Part shown: in pieces, positions 7,337 to 15,939 of the stretch | How positions within the stretch are numbered: the first letter of the stretch is position 1 | How the letters are laid out: the number at the start of each line of letters is the position of its first letter | NCBI GenBank assembly: GCA_934086355.1 | Contig: CAKOID010000003.1 | Location: 1-34,849 of the forward strand | Source of the DNA: an uncultured Bacilli bacterium | GTDB taxonomy: Bacteria; Bacillota_I; Bacilli_A; RF39; UBA660 | Direction of reading: 5' to 3' | DNA length: 34,849 nt | Made by a program: the position numbers and the translations under genes | The notes under the pieces: model-generated | Seen by the model: the letters and a program-made list of their open reading frames with translations, nothing else | Told to the model about the DNA's origin: nothing | Databases searched by the model: none

Positions 7337-9607
7337 ATGAAAGAAAATTTAAGTATTTTACTATTAAAAAAATTAATACTACTTCCTAATCAAGAGATAC
7401 GATTAGAGATTAATAATGATATATCAAAGAATGCTATTGATGATGCTATTAAGAATTATAATTCTAATATATTAGTTATTAGCCCAATAAATTTAATTGA
7501 AGAAAAACCTAATGTTAGTGATTTACCTAAAGTTGGTGTTATAGGTAAAATTAAAACTAAAATTAAGTTACCTAATAATAATTATAGAATTGTGATAAAA
7601 GGGCTTAATAGAGTACAAATAATAGAATATTTTCAAAATAATGTAGGAATACTTAAAAGTACTGTTAAAAGATTATATGTTAGAAATAATGATGAAGTTA
7701 GAGAAACTGCTTTGGTTAGAAAATTAAAAGATTTAGTTAATCAATATATACTTTTAAATGCTGAAGCTAGTAATCTTATAGTATCTAGTATAGAAAAAAT
7801 AACTGATTTAGATATGTTAACTGATATAATTGTTTCTTTCTTACCTATGGATCAATCTAAAAAATTATATTATATGAATGAGTTTGATTATGTTAAGAGA
7901 GCAGAAAAACTAATTAATGATATTAATATAGAATTAGAAGTTTTAAATTTGGATACTAAGATTGATGATGAAATAAGAGAAAAATTTGAAAAAGAACAAA
8001 GAGATTTTATTTTAAAGGAAAAGATTAATAAATTAAATAATGAATTAGGAATATTAACTGATAAACAGTTAGAAATAAATAATTATAATACTTTGTTAGA
8101 TAGTCTAGAAATACCTGATAAAACTAGAAATAAATTTAAAAATGAGATTAGTAGATATGAATATACTAATGATAATAATCCTGATGCTTCTGTTATAAGA
8201 AATTATTTGGAATGGGTTTTAAATCTTCCTTGGAATAAATATAAAGTTGAAGAAACTGATATTAAGAAGATAAAAAAATATTTAGATAATACACATTATG
8301 GATTAGATAATATTAAAAGAAGAATATTAGAATTTGTTAGTATAAAAAATATTAATAAAGATGTTTCTAGTCCTATACTATGTTTAGTTGGGCCACCGGG
8401 TGTTGGTAAAACTACATTAGGTATAAGTATAAGTGAAGCACTTAATAGAGAATTTTATAAAATTAGTGTTGGTGGACTAAATGATTCAAGTGAACTTGTT
8501 GGACATAGAAGAACGTTTTTGGGAGCAAATCCTGGTAAAATTATACAAGGAATCAATAAGTGTGGTGTAATGAATCCTGTAATATTAATAGATGAAATAG
8601 ACAAGATGAGTCATGATTATAAGGGAGATCCTTCTAATACATTATTAGATATATTAGATGAAGCACAAAATAATATATTTATTGATAACTATATAGAAGA
8701 GCCATTTGATTTATCTAAAGTTATGTTTATACTTACTGCTAATAATATTAATGATATACCATCGGCTTTAAAAGATAGATTGGAAATAATTGAAATTAAT
8801 TCATATACTGAATATGAAAAAATTGATATTGCTAGAAAATATTTGATACCAGATATAATAAAAAAATACGGTATTAAAAATATAAAATTTGATGATGATG
8901 TATTGCTTTATATAATAGATAATTATACAAAAGAATCTGGTGTACGTGAATTATCTAGAATACTAAAAAGATTAATAAGAAATTATTGTTTAGATAATGT
9001 TAAAAGTAGAGAAGTTAATATACTTTATGTAACAAAAGTATTAGGTGAGATAAAATATGTTAAAGAAGAAATTGATAATCATAAAGGTGTTGTAAATAGT
9101 CTTGGATGTAATCCTTATGGAGGAAATGTTCAAAGAATAGAATGCGTTACTATACCTGGTAGTGGTGAAATAATTACAACTGGTAATGCACTTGATATAT
9201 TAAAAGAAAGTATTAGAGTTTCATTAAGTTTAATAAAATATAAAAAATATATAAAGAGTGATATTAGTAATTTAGATATACATATAAATTTACTTAATGC
9301 TGGAATAAAAAAAGATGGTTCTAGTGGAGGTATTGCTATTACAACTGCTATATTGAGCATGTTAAAAAATAAACTTATACCAGATGATGTTGCTATGACA
9401 GGTGAAGTTACATTAAATGGTGATGTACTTGCTGTAGGAAGTATAAAAGAAAAAATTATTGGCGCTTATAATAATGGTATTAAAACTATTTATATGCCAT
9501 TAAATAATAAAGTTGATTTAGACAATATTCCGTTAAATATTAAAGAAAAAATAAATATAAAATTAGTTAAAAACTATGATGAAATATATAAAGATTTATT
9601 TAAATAA
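7337..9607 (+). CDS. lon: ATP-dependent Lon protease (LonA)
   Basis: Lon degrades misfolded and regulatory proteins in the cytoplasm. The 756-residue protein has the N-terminal substrate-binding LON domain (about 1-190), a coiled helical region, an AAA+ module with Walker A GPPGVGKTT (about 352-360) and Walker B ILIDEIDKM, and a C-terminal Ser-Lys protease domain. The catalytic Ser is about 663 in DGSSGG (most LonA have DGPSAG) and the Lys about 704 in GSIKEK. The start is ATG 7337, preceded by AAGGAGGAAG; in-frame upstream codons overlap the promoter. In Bacillus lon is followed by engB; here engB is 24 kb away. Confidence 0.95.
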   Translation: MKENLSILLLKKLILLPNQEIRLEINNDISKNAIDDAIKNYNSNILVISPINLIEEKPNVSDLPKVGVIGKIKTKIKLPNNNYRIVIKGLNRVQIIEYFQNNVGILKSTVKRLYVRNNDEVRETALVRKLKDLVNQYILLNAEASNLIVSSIEKITDLDMLTDIIVSFLPMDQSKKLYYMNEFDYVKRAEKLINDINIELEVLNLDTKIDDEIREKFEKEQRDFILKEKINKLNNELGILTDKQLEINNYNTLLDSLEIPDKTRNKFKNEISRYEYTNDNNPDASVIRNYLEWVLNLPWNKYKVEETDIKKIKKYLDNTHYGLDNIKRRILEFVSIKNINKDVSSPILCLVGPPGVGKTTLGISISEALNREFYKISVGGLNDSSELVGHRRTFLGANPGKIIQGINKCGVMNPVILIDEIDKMSHDYKGDPSNTLLDILDEAQNNIFIDNYIEEPFDLSKVMFILTANNINDIPSALKDRLEIIEINSYTEYEKIDIARKYLIPDIIKKYGIKNIKFDDDVLLYIIDNYTKESGVRELSRILKRLIRNYCLDNVKSREVNILYVTKVLGEIKYVKEEIDNHKGVVNSLGCNPYGGNVQRIECVTIPGSGEIITTGNALDILKESIRVSLSLIKYKKYIKSDISNLDIHINLLNAGIKKDGSSGGIAITTAILSMLKNKLIPDDVAMTGEVTLNGDVLAVGSIKEKIIGAYNNGIKTIYMPLNNKVDLDNIPLNIKEKINIKLVKNYDEIYKDLFK

Positions 9608-9610
9608 TGT

Positions 9611-9655
9611 AAAGTAAAGGTAAAAATTCAATTGTTAATCTTTACTTTTTTTTAT
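9611..9655 (+). terminator. lon terminator
   Basis: AAAGTAAAG (9611-9619) pairs with CTTTACTTT (9640-9648), followed by a run of Ts. The 3' arm overlaps the -35 of the next gene's predicted promoter. Confidence 0.7.
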
Positions 9656-9669
9656 TTTATATTTATACT
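9641..9669 (+). promoter_or_regulatory. Possible promoter of the surface-protein gene
   Basis: TTTACT (9641-9646), 17 nt, TATACT (9664-9669). It overlaps the lon terminator, so transcription would restart at the end of lon. Confidence 0.4.
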
Positions 9670-9694
9670 TCTATTTGAAGGTAGGGTGTTTAAT

Positions 9695-11329
9695 TTGGAA
9701 TTAGATGAAAAGAAAACAAAATATTTTGTAATAGGAATAGTATTACTTATATTATTAGGAATAGTACTTATAGTACATTTTAATAATAAATCTTTAGTAA
9801 GTGGTGATAAAGATAAAAATAATACCACAAAAAAAACTACAGAAGTTAAAACAACAGAGATTACTACAACAAAGAAAAAAAATGTTGTTAAACAAGTTAA
9901 TAATAGTAGTGAAGTAGTTGATAATAATACTACTAATAACAATGTTTATAAAAGTGTTATAGATGATGATAATAAAATTGTTTATAATTATAAGTTAAGT
10001 GAAGAAATATTAGATACTGATAAATTGATTAGTAAAAAATTAGATATTAGTGATTATTTAAAAAATAATAATGTTATTGGTTTATATGATATATCTTTAT
10101 ATACTAGTGATAACATTAAGAAAAATGTTAGTAATTCAGTTATTAATGTTAGTATTCCATTAACTAGTGAATTGATTGGTTATGATGAATATAAAGTTGT
10201 ATATGTTAATGATAGTGGTGTAATAACTGATGAAGTATTTGATACTAGTGTAAGTGATGGATTTATTAAATTTACTACAACACATTTATCTATGTATGGT
10301 ATTGTTGGTATAAAAAATAATAATGATGATAATAAACAACCAGAAGAAGTAGTTGATTTAACTAATGTAAAAGTTAATTTAAGTTTAAATAATAATATTA
10401 TTAATTCAAATGATAGAATTATCGTTTCTAAAGATGATATTATTAGTGTTAATGTATTAAATTTAGATAAAGAATATAAAGTATATTATGCATTAAGAAG
10501 TAGTGATGCAAATAGTGTTGATACTTACAATTTATACGATGGTAAAATTGATATTAGTGGGTTAGAACCAACTAAAAAATATAATATTATTGTTAAAGTT
10601 GTAGTTGGAAATACTAATGCAGTATTTGAATTAAATGAAATTAATTCTTATGATATTGTTTATATGAATGGTGGCAGTAAAGAAGAAACTGTTGGTGAAA
10701 TAAGAGATAATGAAAATAATGAAATTGATTATAGTAAAGTAGAAGAGAATAAAGATATTGCAGTAAAAGATATTACTAGTGAAGAATTAGAAAGTAAAGC
10801 TGAAGTTAATATAAAGGGTAATGTTTATTTAGTTGATAAAACTGATTTATCTAATTTAAATATTACTGGTTACTTATATATTGATACTGATAAAGAAATC
10901 AGTACTAAAGATAAAAAAACTATTGATATGGCTAATATATATAAAGTAACAATTTTAAGTAATAAATTTACTTTGAATGGTGTTAATTATGAATATGAAG
11001 TTAAAGAAGATGGAAGTATAATTATCACTAGAGTAGATGGAGAAACTAGAGATATTGTATATAATAAACCTGCAAATAGTGAAAAAACTGAAGAAACTTC
11101 AGAAACTAAGGTTGATTCAATAAATGAAGAACAAAAAGAAGAAGTGAAAGAAGAAACTGATGTAAAATTTGAAGATAACTTTAGTGGAAGTAAAGATATT
11201 GAAATTACAGTGGACGAAGATAAAAATTTAGTTATTGTAAATAAAGAAAAAGAAATAACTGAAGTTAAAGAACCTGAAAAAGAAAAAGTAGAAGAACCAG
11301 TTAATGAAGTAAATACAATTGGTGAATAG
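9695..11329 (+). CDS. Large membrane-anchored, probably surface-exposed protein
   Basis: The 544-residue protein has a short charged N-terminus (MELDEKKTKY), one hydrophobic helix at about 11-30, then a Lys/Thr-rich linker (TTKKTTEVKTTEITTTKKK) that looks like an extended cell-wall-spanning stalk. The long exterior part is Asn/Asp/Ser-rich with beta-strand patterns; TTTHLSMYGIVG resembles motifs at the end of beta-sandwich modules in Gram-positive surface proteins. The C-terminus is very acidic (Glu/Lys-rich) with no LPXTG. I choose TTG 9695, six bases after the AGGGTG RBS; GTG 9686 is an alternative. Enzymatic motifs are absent. Function unknown; adhesin or structural surface protein is a guess. 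Confidence 0.7.
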   Translation: MELDEKKTKYFVIGIVLLILLGIVLIVHFNNKSLVSGDKDKNNTTKKTTEVKTTEITTTKKKNVVKQVNNSSEVVDNNTTNNNVYKSVIDDDNKIVYNYKLSEEILDTDKLISKKLDISDYLKNNNVIGLYDISLYTSDNIKKNVSNSVINVSIPLTSELIGYDEYKVVYVNDSGVITDEVFDTSVSDGFIKFTTTHLSMYGIVGIKNNNDDNKQPEEVVDLTNVKVNLSLNNNIINSNDRIIVSKDDIISVNVLNLDKEYKVYYALRSSDANSVDTYNLYDGKIDISGLEPTKKYNIIVKVVVGNTNAVFELNEINSYDIVYMNGGSKEETVGEIRDNENNEIDYSKVEENKDIAVKDITSEELESKAEVNIKGNVYLVDKTDLSNLNITGYLYIDTDKEISTKDKKTIDMANIYKVTILSNKFTLNGVNYEYEVKEDGSIIITRVDGETRDIVYNKPANSEKTEETSETKVDSINEEQKEEVKEETDVKFEDNFSGSKDIEITVDEDKNLVIVNKEKEITEVKEPEKEKVEEPVNEVNTIGE

Positions 11330-11330
11330 A

Positions 11331-11355
11331 AAAAGATGAGTTTGGCTCATCTTTT
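11331..11355. terminator. Bidirectional terminator
   Basis: AAAAGATGAG and CTCATCTTTT form a 10-bp stem with a 5-nt loop between two convergent genes. The stop codon of the minus-strand gene lies in the 3' arm. Confidence 0.8.
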
Positions 11356-11536
11356 AGTTTGCAGGAGTATTCCAAGTCCAACCTGCTCCGATTATGATTA
11401 CTAATAAAATGAATAGAACTATCCATAATGCAGCACCCCAACCATAACCGTTTGTAGTTCCTGCATATGTTGTATTACAACAAGGATTATAGTTATAACC
11501 TTGGTTATAACCTCCATTGTATCCATAGTAGTACAT
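11354..11536 (-). CDS. Tiny Tyr/Gly-rich membrane protein, YjcZ-like
   Basis: This 60-residue protein has a Tyr/Gly/Asn-rich N-terminal half (MYYYGYNGGYNQGYNYNP) with a Cys-Cys pair, and a C-terminal helix GWGAALWIVLFILLVIIIGA. The helix closely follows the pattern of the tiny YjcZ-type transmembrane proteins of Bacillus (GFALIVVLFILLIIVGA), often annotated as sporulation proteins. The RBS AGGAGG on the minus strand fits the ATG at 11536. It faces the surface-protein gene and is divergent from the BRO-like gene. A spore role is not proven in this organism. Confidence 0.75.
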   Translation of the reverse strand: MYYYGYNGGYNQGYNYNPCCNTTYAGTTNGYGWGAALWIVLFILLVIIIGAGWTWNTPAN

Positions 11537-11684
11537 ATTAATACCTCCTAATCTATCTAATATAGTTTATTAATAAAGTTGGAAAATTGTTATTATAAAT
11601 TGCTTAAAAAAATATAAAAGATACAAATATTAAAATTCTATAAACACTTTATATAATAAATTAAAAATATAATGCATATTTTTA

Positions 11685-11714
11685 TTGACAAACAAATGTA
11701 CTTCGTGCTATGCT
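11685..11714 (+). promoter_or_regulatory. Promoter of the BRO-like gene with LexA-like box
   Basis: TTGACA (11685-11690), 18 nt, TATGCT (11709-11714). CAAACAAATGTACT (11689-11702) between them matches the Bacillus LexA consensus CGAACRNRYGTTYG at 11 of 14 positions. Two similar boxes sit in the ruvA promoter and upstream of the gene at 15940. Confidence 0.5.
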
Positions 11715-11754
11715 TTGTTTACAAGTTATATAAGAGTTAAGGAGGGTTTTACTT

Positions 11755-12582
11755 GTGAATGAAAATAAAATAAAAACAATTTCAAATCTTTTTGAAAATA
11801 AGGAAATTAGAAGTGTATGGGATAAGGAGAAAGAAGAATATTACTTTAGTGTAGTTGATGTTATTAGTGCTTTAACTGATAGTAATATTCCTAAAAGATA
11901 TTGGTCTGATTTAAAAATTAAACTTAATAATGAAGGAAGTCAATTGTACGAAAAAATCGTACGTTTAAAAATGAAAGCTCAAGATGGTAAATTGAGACAA
12001 ACAGATACATTAGATACTGAAGGTATATTTAGATTAATTGAATCGGTTCCTAGTCCAAAGGCGGAACCATTTAAGCTTTGGCTTGCTAAGCTTGGTAGGC
12101 AAAAAGTTGATGAAGTATTTGATCCATCTAAAGGTATTGATGAAATGATAGATTTATATCTTAAAAAAGGATATTCGTTAGAATGGATTGAAGCAAGGAT
12201 GAAGGCTATTGTTAATCGAAAAAAATTAACTAAAGTATGGAATAATAATGGCATCAAAGATGGAGTAGAGTATGCTATATTAACTAATACAATATATGAA
12301 GAATGGTCTGGTATGAATGCAAAACAATATAAAGAATATAAAGGAATACGAAAAGAAAATTTAAGAGATAATATGTCTAGAATCGAGGTTATTCTTACAG
12401 ATTTAGGAGAGGCTGCAACGGAAGAACTAACTAAAAAACATAAACCACAAGGACTTGAAGAAAATAAAAAAATAGCAAAATTAGGTGGACATGCTGCTAA
12501 ATCTGCAAAAGAAGATTTAGAAAAAAATCTTGGAGAAACTGTAATAACATCAAACAATAACTTAAATTATAAATATATGTAG
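11755..12582 (+). CDS. BRO-N / phage antirepressor-like protein
   Basis: The 275-residue protein begins with a BRO-N-like domain of about 110 residues (EIRSVWDKEKEEYYFSVVDV, then DTLDTEGIFRLIESVPSPKA) as in phage antirepressors and Bro proteins, which bind DNA. The second half (EWIEARMKAIVNRKKLTKVW onward, with YKGIRKENLRDNMSRIEVIL and a KLGGHAAKSAKEDLEK tail) resembles chromosomal proteins sometimes named DNA-damage-inducible protein D. The annotated GTG 11755 follows AAGGAGG. It is not surrounded by phage genes; it sits upstream of ruvAB with a LexA-like box in its promoter, so a DNA-damage-linked role is plausible but inferred. No terminator is evident before ruvA. Confidence 0.75.
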   Translation: MNENKIKTISNLFENKEIRSVWDKEKEEYYFSVVDVISALTDSNIPKRYWSDLKIKLNNEGSQLYEKIVRLKMKAQDGKLRQTDTLDTEGIFRLIESVPSPKAEPFKLWLAKLGRQKVDEVFDPSKGIDEMIDLYLKKGYSLEWIEARMKAIVNRKKLTKVWNNNGIKDGVEYAILTNTIYEEWSGMNAKQYKEYKGIRKENLRDNMSRIEVILTDLGEAATEELTKKHKPQGLEENKKIAKLGGHAAKSAKEDLEKNLGETVITSNNNLNYKYM

Positions 12583-12624
12583 AAAATAAAAAAATAGAAA
12601 ATAAATAAAATATTTAAGATACTA

Positions 12625-12653
12625 TTGATATACAAACGAATGTATGATAATAT
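12625..12653 (+). promoter_or_regulatory. ruvAB promoter with LexA-like box
   Basis: TTGATA (12625-12630), 17 nt, TAATAT (12648-12653). The spacer holds CAAACGAATGTATG (12633-12646), 12 of 14 matches to CGAACRNRYGTTYG. ruvAB is a classical SOS target, so LexA control is likely. Confidence 0.6.
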
Positions 12654-12672
12654 TATTTTAGGAGTTGATATA

Positions 12673-13224
12673 ATGTATAGTTATATAAAAGGTATGGTAG
12701 TAGGATATGATGGTAATTATATTATATTAGATAATAATAATATTGGTTATTCAATCTTTGTATCTAATCCATATAGTTTTAAATTAAACGAAGAATGTAA
12801 AGTATATTTATATAATCATATAAAAGAAGATGAAAATAGTTTATATGGTTTTAAAAGTTTGGAAGAAAAGAACTTATTTTTAAAGTTAATTAATGTCAAG
12901 GGAATAGGGCCTAAAATGGCTATGCCTTTATTTGCTAGTGGAAATATTAAGGGAATATATGATGCAATTAATAGTGATAATGTAACTTATTTAACTAGAT
13001 TTCCTAAAATTGGAGATAGAGTTGCTAAACAAATTATATTGGATTTAAAAGGTAAACTTACTACTCAAACAGACTTATTTCAATATGATTCTAGAGAACT
13101 TATTGAGGTTTTAGAAAGTTTGGGATATAAGAGTAATGATATTAAGAAAATAATAGATAAAGTAGATAATGATTTGAGTTTGGAAAATCAAATAAAAGAA
13201 GCATTAAAGTTGTTAGGAAAGTGA
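12673..13224 (+). CDS. ruvA: Holliday junction DNA helicase subunit RuvA
   Basis: RuvA binds four-way junctions and loads the RuvB motor. The 183-residue protein has the N-terminal OB fold ([19 protein letters not shown]), the helix-hairpin-helix region with [12 protein letters not shown] and [19 protein letters not shown], and a short C-terminal RuvB-contacting domain ([10 protein letters not shown]). Start ATG 12673 is preceded by AGGAG; in-frame codons further upstream lie inside the promoter. It is slightly shorter than the usual 200 residues, mostly in the linker. It is followed by ruvB after 4 nt. Confidence 0.96.
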   Translation: MYSYIKGMVVGYDGNYIILDNNNIGYSIFVSNPYSFKLNEECKVYLYNHIKEDENSLYGFKSLEEKNLFLKLINVKGIGPKMAMPLFASGNIKGIYDAINSDNVTYLTRFPKIGDRVAKQIILDLKGKLTTQTDLFQYDSRELIEVLESLGYKSNDIKKIIDKVDNDLSLENQIKEALKLLGK

Positions 13225-13228
13225 TTTT

Positions 13229-14233
13229 ATGGATGATAGATTAGTTTCTAAAGAATTATTGAATGGTGAAGTAGATAATACTTTAAGACCACAATATATA
13301 AAAGATTATGTTGGACAAGAGGAAGTAAAAGAAAATATAAAAATATTTATTGATGCTGCTAAAATGAGAAATGAATCATTAGATCATGTTTTATTATATG
13401 GTCCTCCAGGACTAGGTAAAACAACTTTAGCTCATATTATTGCAAACGAACTTGGTAGTAATATAAAGACAACTACTGGGCCATCTATAGAAAAAAGTGG
13501 TGATTTAGCAGCTATACTTTCTACATTAGAACCTGGTGATGTATTATTTATTGATGAAATACATCGTATACCAAAGTTTATTGAGGAAATTCTTTATCCT
13601 GCTATGGAAGACTTTGAACTTGATATAGTTGTTGGAACAGAGGGGAATACTAGAAATATAAAAATTGATTTACCACCTTTTACATTGGTTGGTGCGACTA
13701 CTCGTGCTGGGGATTTATCTAGTCCTTTAAGAGATAGATTTGGGATAGTTTCTAAGCTTAATTATTATAGTGAAGATGAATTGAACCAAATTATAAAAAG
13801 AACAAGTAGAGTATTAGGTATGGAAATAACTGATGATGCCTCTTATGAACTAGCAAAAAGAAGTAGAAAGACTCCTAGAATTGCTAATAGATTATTTAAA
13901 AGAGTAAGAGATTTTGCTAGTGTTATTGGTGATGGTGTAATTGATAAAGAAATAACTGATAGTGCTTTAAAAAGGCTTAAAGTTGATAAATATGGCTTAG
14001 ATCAAGTTGACTTAGAGTATTTAACAAGTTTAATTAATAAATTCAATGGTGGACCTGTTGGAGTTGAAACAATTGCAGCAAGCATTGGAGAAGAAGTTTC
14101 AACTATAGAGGATGTAGTTGAACCATATCTTTTACAAGAAGGATTTATAAAGAGAACTCCTAGAGGTAGAATGACTACTGACAAAGCGAAAGAACATTTA
14201 AAAGAAGCAAATATAATGTTTGACAATAATTAG
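13229..14233 (+). CDS. ruvB: Holliday junction branch migration ATPase RuvB
   Basis: RuvB is the AAA+ hexameric motor that drives branch migration with RuvA. The 334 residues match the family length. Visible motifs are Walker [10 protein letters not shown] (about 58-66), Walker [10 protein letters not shown], sensor GATTRAG, the arginine region PLRDRFGI, and the C-terminal winged helix ending [12 protein letters not shown]. The gene is in one unit with ruvA. The junction resolvase of this organism is probably RecU, encoded at 33181. Confidence 0.97.
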   Translation: MDDRLVSKELLNGEVDNTLRPQYIKDYVGQEEVKENIKIFIDAAKMRNESLDHVLLYGPPGLGKTTLAHIIANELGSNIKTTTGPSIEKSGDLAAILSTLEPGDVLFIDEIHRIPKFIEEILYPAMEDFELDIVVGTEGNTRNIKIDLPPFTLVGATTRAGDLSSPLRDRFGIVSKLNYYSEDELNQIIKRTSRVLGMEITDDASYELAKRSRKTPRIANRLFKRVRDFASVIGDGVIDKEITDSALKRLKVDKYGLDQVDLEYLTSLINKFNGGPVGVETIAASIGEEVSTIEDVVEPYLLQEGFIKRTPRGRMTTDKAKEHLKEANIMFDNN

Positions 14234-14271
14234 TAAATCAATTATACTTTAAGTATAGTAGGTGAATGGTT

Positions 14272-14466
14272 ATGAATAAAAAAGGTCAAGCTTTAGTTGA
14301 ATACGTACTAATTATTGCACTTATTAGTGTTATTACAATTGGACTTGTAAATTATTTTGGGGGTTATTTGAAAGATTCTATTACTAAATCAGGCTGTTCT
14401 TTGGTAGGTCAAGTTTATCAAAAAGGAGATAAACCTGGTGAAGGTAAGTGTGTTGATGCAGAATAA
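14272..14466 (+). CDS. Small Flp/class III-type pilin-like protein
   Basis: The 64-residue protein starts MNKKGQALVEYVLIIALI. A basic start, then GQALVEY followed by a hydrophobic helix, is typical of type IVb (Flp) pilins and class III prepilins, with cleavage expected before the Gln-Ala segment and Glu at mature position 5 or so. Two Cys (SGCSLV, GKCVDA) in the exposed tail could form a disulfide. AGGTGA lies 6 nt before ATG 14272; ATG 14266 is a less good alternative. No prepilin peptidase or secretion ATPase is in the window, so it is an orphan here. Confidence 0.65.
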   Translation: MNKKGQALVEYVLIIALISVITIGLVNYFGGYLKDSITKSGCSLVGQVYQKGDKPGEGKCVDAE

Positions 14467-14487
14467 ACTCTTAATGAGTTTTTTTCT
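14465..14487 (+). terminator. Terminator of the pilin-like gene
   Basis: AAACTC and GAGTTT form a 6-bp stem with a 5-nt loop, followed by a T-run; it overlaps the stop codon. Confidence 0.65.
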
Positions 14488-14505
14488 ATATGTGGAGGTA
14501 TAAAT

Positions 14506-15387
14506 ATGTATGGAGCTATTATTGGAGATGTGGCAGGTTCTATTTATGAAGTTTTAGAAATAAAAGCGGTAAAAAATAAATCTAAAAGAACTAAAGAAGA
14601 GCGAGAAAAAATAATGGATTTAAATGTACCATTATTTACAAATATGTCTTCTATGACTGATGATTCAGTTTTGACTTGTGCCATTGCTGATGCAATTATA
14701 GATGAATGCTCTTATGAAGAAAAATTAAGAGAATATGGTTTAAAAGAAATTTCGTTAGGCGATGATCTTTATGGTAGAAGTAGGTTTGGAAGTGGCTTTG
14801 TTAAATGGTTATATGGCTTATCTGATGGTAAAAGTTATGGAAATGGATGTGCTATGAGGATATCTCCAATAGGATATTTATATAATGATATAAATGAAAT
14901 AAAAAAACAAAGTAAGTTAGCAACTGTACCTAGTCATAATCATAGTGAAAGTATATTATGTAGTGAAGCAGTAGCAGTTTCTATATATTTACTTAGAAAT
15001 GGAACAACAAAAGAAGAATTAAAAAAATATATAGAAGATAATTATTTTAAATTGCACTATGATTTTAATGAATTAAGAGAAAATTATAAATTTACAAGTC
15101 GTGCAATAAATTCAGTGCCAGAAGCAATATATGCTTTTTTAGAATCTGATAGTTTTCTTGACGCTATTAGAAAAGCTATTTCGATTGGTGGCGATGCTGA
15201 TACTATTGCATGCATTACTGGTGCTATTGCTGAAAGTTATTATGATGTACCTCAATATTTAATAGATGAAGTAAATCATTTTATACCTGATAATTATAAA
15301 AAGATAGTGAATGAATTTTATTTGAAATATAAATGTAATAATAAAAATAATGTTGTAAAAAAACGTATTTTGAAAAGGGAGATTTAG
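14506..15387 (+). CDS. ADP-ribosylglycohydrolase family protein
   Basis: Members of this DraG/ARH family use two Mg ions to remove ADP-ribose from proteins or related substrates. The 293-residue protein starts directly with MYGAIIGDVAGSIYE, has MTDDS (first metal site), GNGCAMRISPIG, SHNHSES, and the second metal motif GGDADTIACITGAIAE, all in family order. No signal peptide, so it acts in the cytoplasm. RBS GGAGG. The next gene, a nicotinamide-nucleotide amidase-like CinA domain, begins 3 nt after its stop, hinting at a joint role in handling NAD-derived products; this is inference. No partner ADP-ribosyltransferase is visible nearby. Confidence 0.9.
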   Translation: MYGAIIGDVAGSIYEVLEIKAVKNKSKRTKEEREKIMDLNVPLFTNMSSMTDDSVLTCAIADAIIDECSYEEKLREYGLKEISLGDDLYGRSRFGSGFVKWLYGLSDGKSYGNGCAMRISPIGYLYNDINEIKKQSKLATVPSHNHSESILCSEAVAVSIYLLRNGTTKEELKKYIEDNYFKLHYDFNELRENYKFTSRAINSVPEAIYAFLESDSFLDAIRKAISIGGDADTIACITGAIAESYYDVPQYLIDEVNHFIPDNYKKIVNEFYLKYKCNNKNNVVKKRILKREI

Positions 15388-15390
15388 TAT

Positions 15391-15855
15391 ATGAATGATA
15401 TTGTACAAAGATTGATTAAATTAAATAAAACTATATCTTGTATGGAATCTTGTACTGGAGGATATATTTGTAATGAAATAACTAATGTAAGTGGTTCTAG
15501 TTTGATATTTAAATTTGGTGCTGTAACTTATTCTAATCTTTACAAAATTAAAATGGGTGTAGATAAAGATATAATAGATAAATATTCTGTCTATAGTATT
15601 AATACTGCTATGGAAATGAGTAAATGTATTTCAGAATATACAGATTCAGATTATGCTATTGGAGTTACAGGCAAATTGAATAAAGAAGATATAAATAATA
15701 AAAGAGGTTTAAATAATGAAGTATTTATAAGCATTTATGATAGAAGTATTAATAAATTTTATAATGAATCCATTAAAGTTACTTTAATTGGTAGAAGTAA
15801 TAATAAAAGAGAAGTGTTTGATAAAATAGTAGAAATGTTAGACAAAATCGTATAA
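15391..15855 (+). CDS. CinA C-terminal domain protein (PncC-like amidase)
   Basis: The 154-residue protein is a stand-alone CinA C-terminal domain. Proteins of this type deamidate nicotinamide mononucleotide to nicotinate mononucleotide. Motifs: MESCTGGYICNEIT (the nucleophile-Ser region), FGAVTYSN, and YAIGVTGKLNKED. In classical PncC the last motif reads GxxGPxG; here Pro is replaced by Lys, a variation that may change activity. It overlaps functionally with the upstream ADP-ribosylglycohydrolase (gap 3 nt; the RBS GGGAG lies in that gene's end). The N-terminal domain of full-length CinA is absent. Confidence 0.85.
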   Translation: MNDIVQRLIKLNKTISCMESCTGGYICNEITNVSGSSLIFKFGAVTYSNLYKIKMGVDKDIIDKYSVYSINTAMEMSKCISEYTDSDYAIGVTGKLNKEDINNKRGLNNEVFISIYDRSINKFYNESIKVTLIGRSNNKREVFDKIVEMLDKIV

Positions 15856-15878
15856 AAAAACTGTTCGCTTTACATAAT

Positions 15879-15907
15879 TTGACAAAAACAAACATATGTG
15901 CTATAAT
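15879..15907 (+). promoter_or_regulatory. Perfect-consensus promoter with LexA-like box
   Basis: TTGACA (15879-15884), 17 nt, TATAAT (15902-15907): full consensus. CAAACATATGTGCT (15889-15902) in the spacer matches CGAACRNRYGTTYG at 11 of 14 positions. A consensus promoter with an operator inside it suggests a normally repressed gene. Confidence 0.6.
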
Positions 15908-15939
15908 TTATACACATTTGAAATAAGGGGGTTATTTAA

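Noticed and set aside
11979..12557. 192-codon open frame on the minus strand opposite the BRO-like gene
   Set aside because: It is a Ser/Leu/Ile-rich shadow of the plus-strand gene, without RBS or family resemblance.
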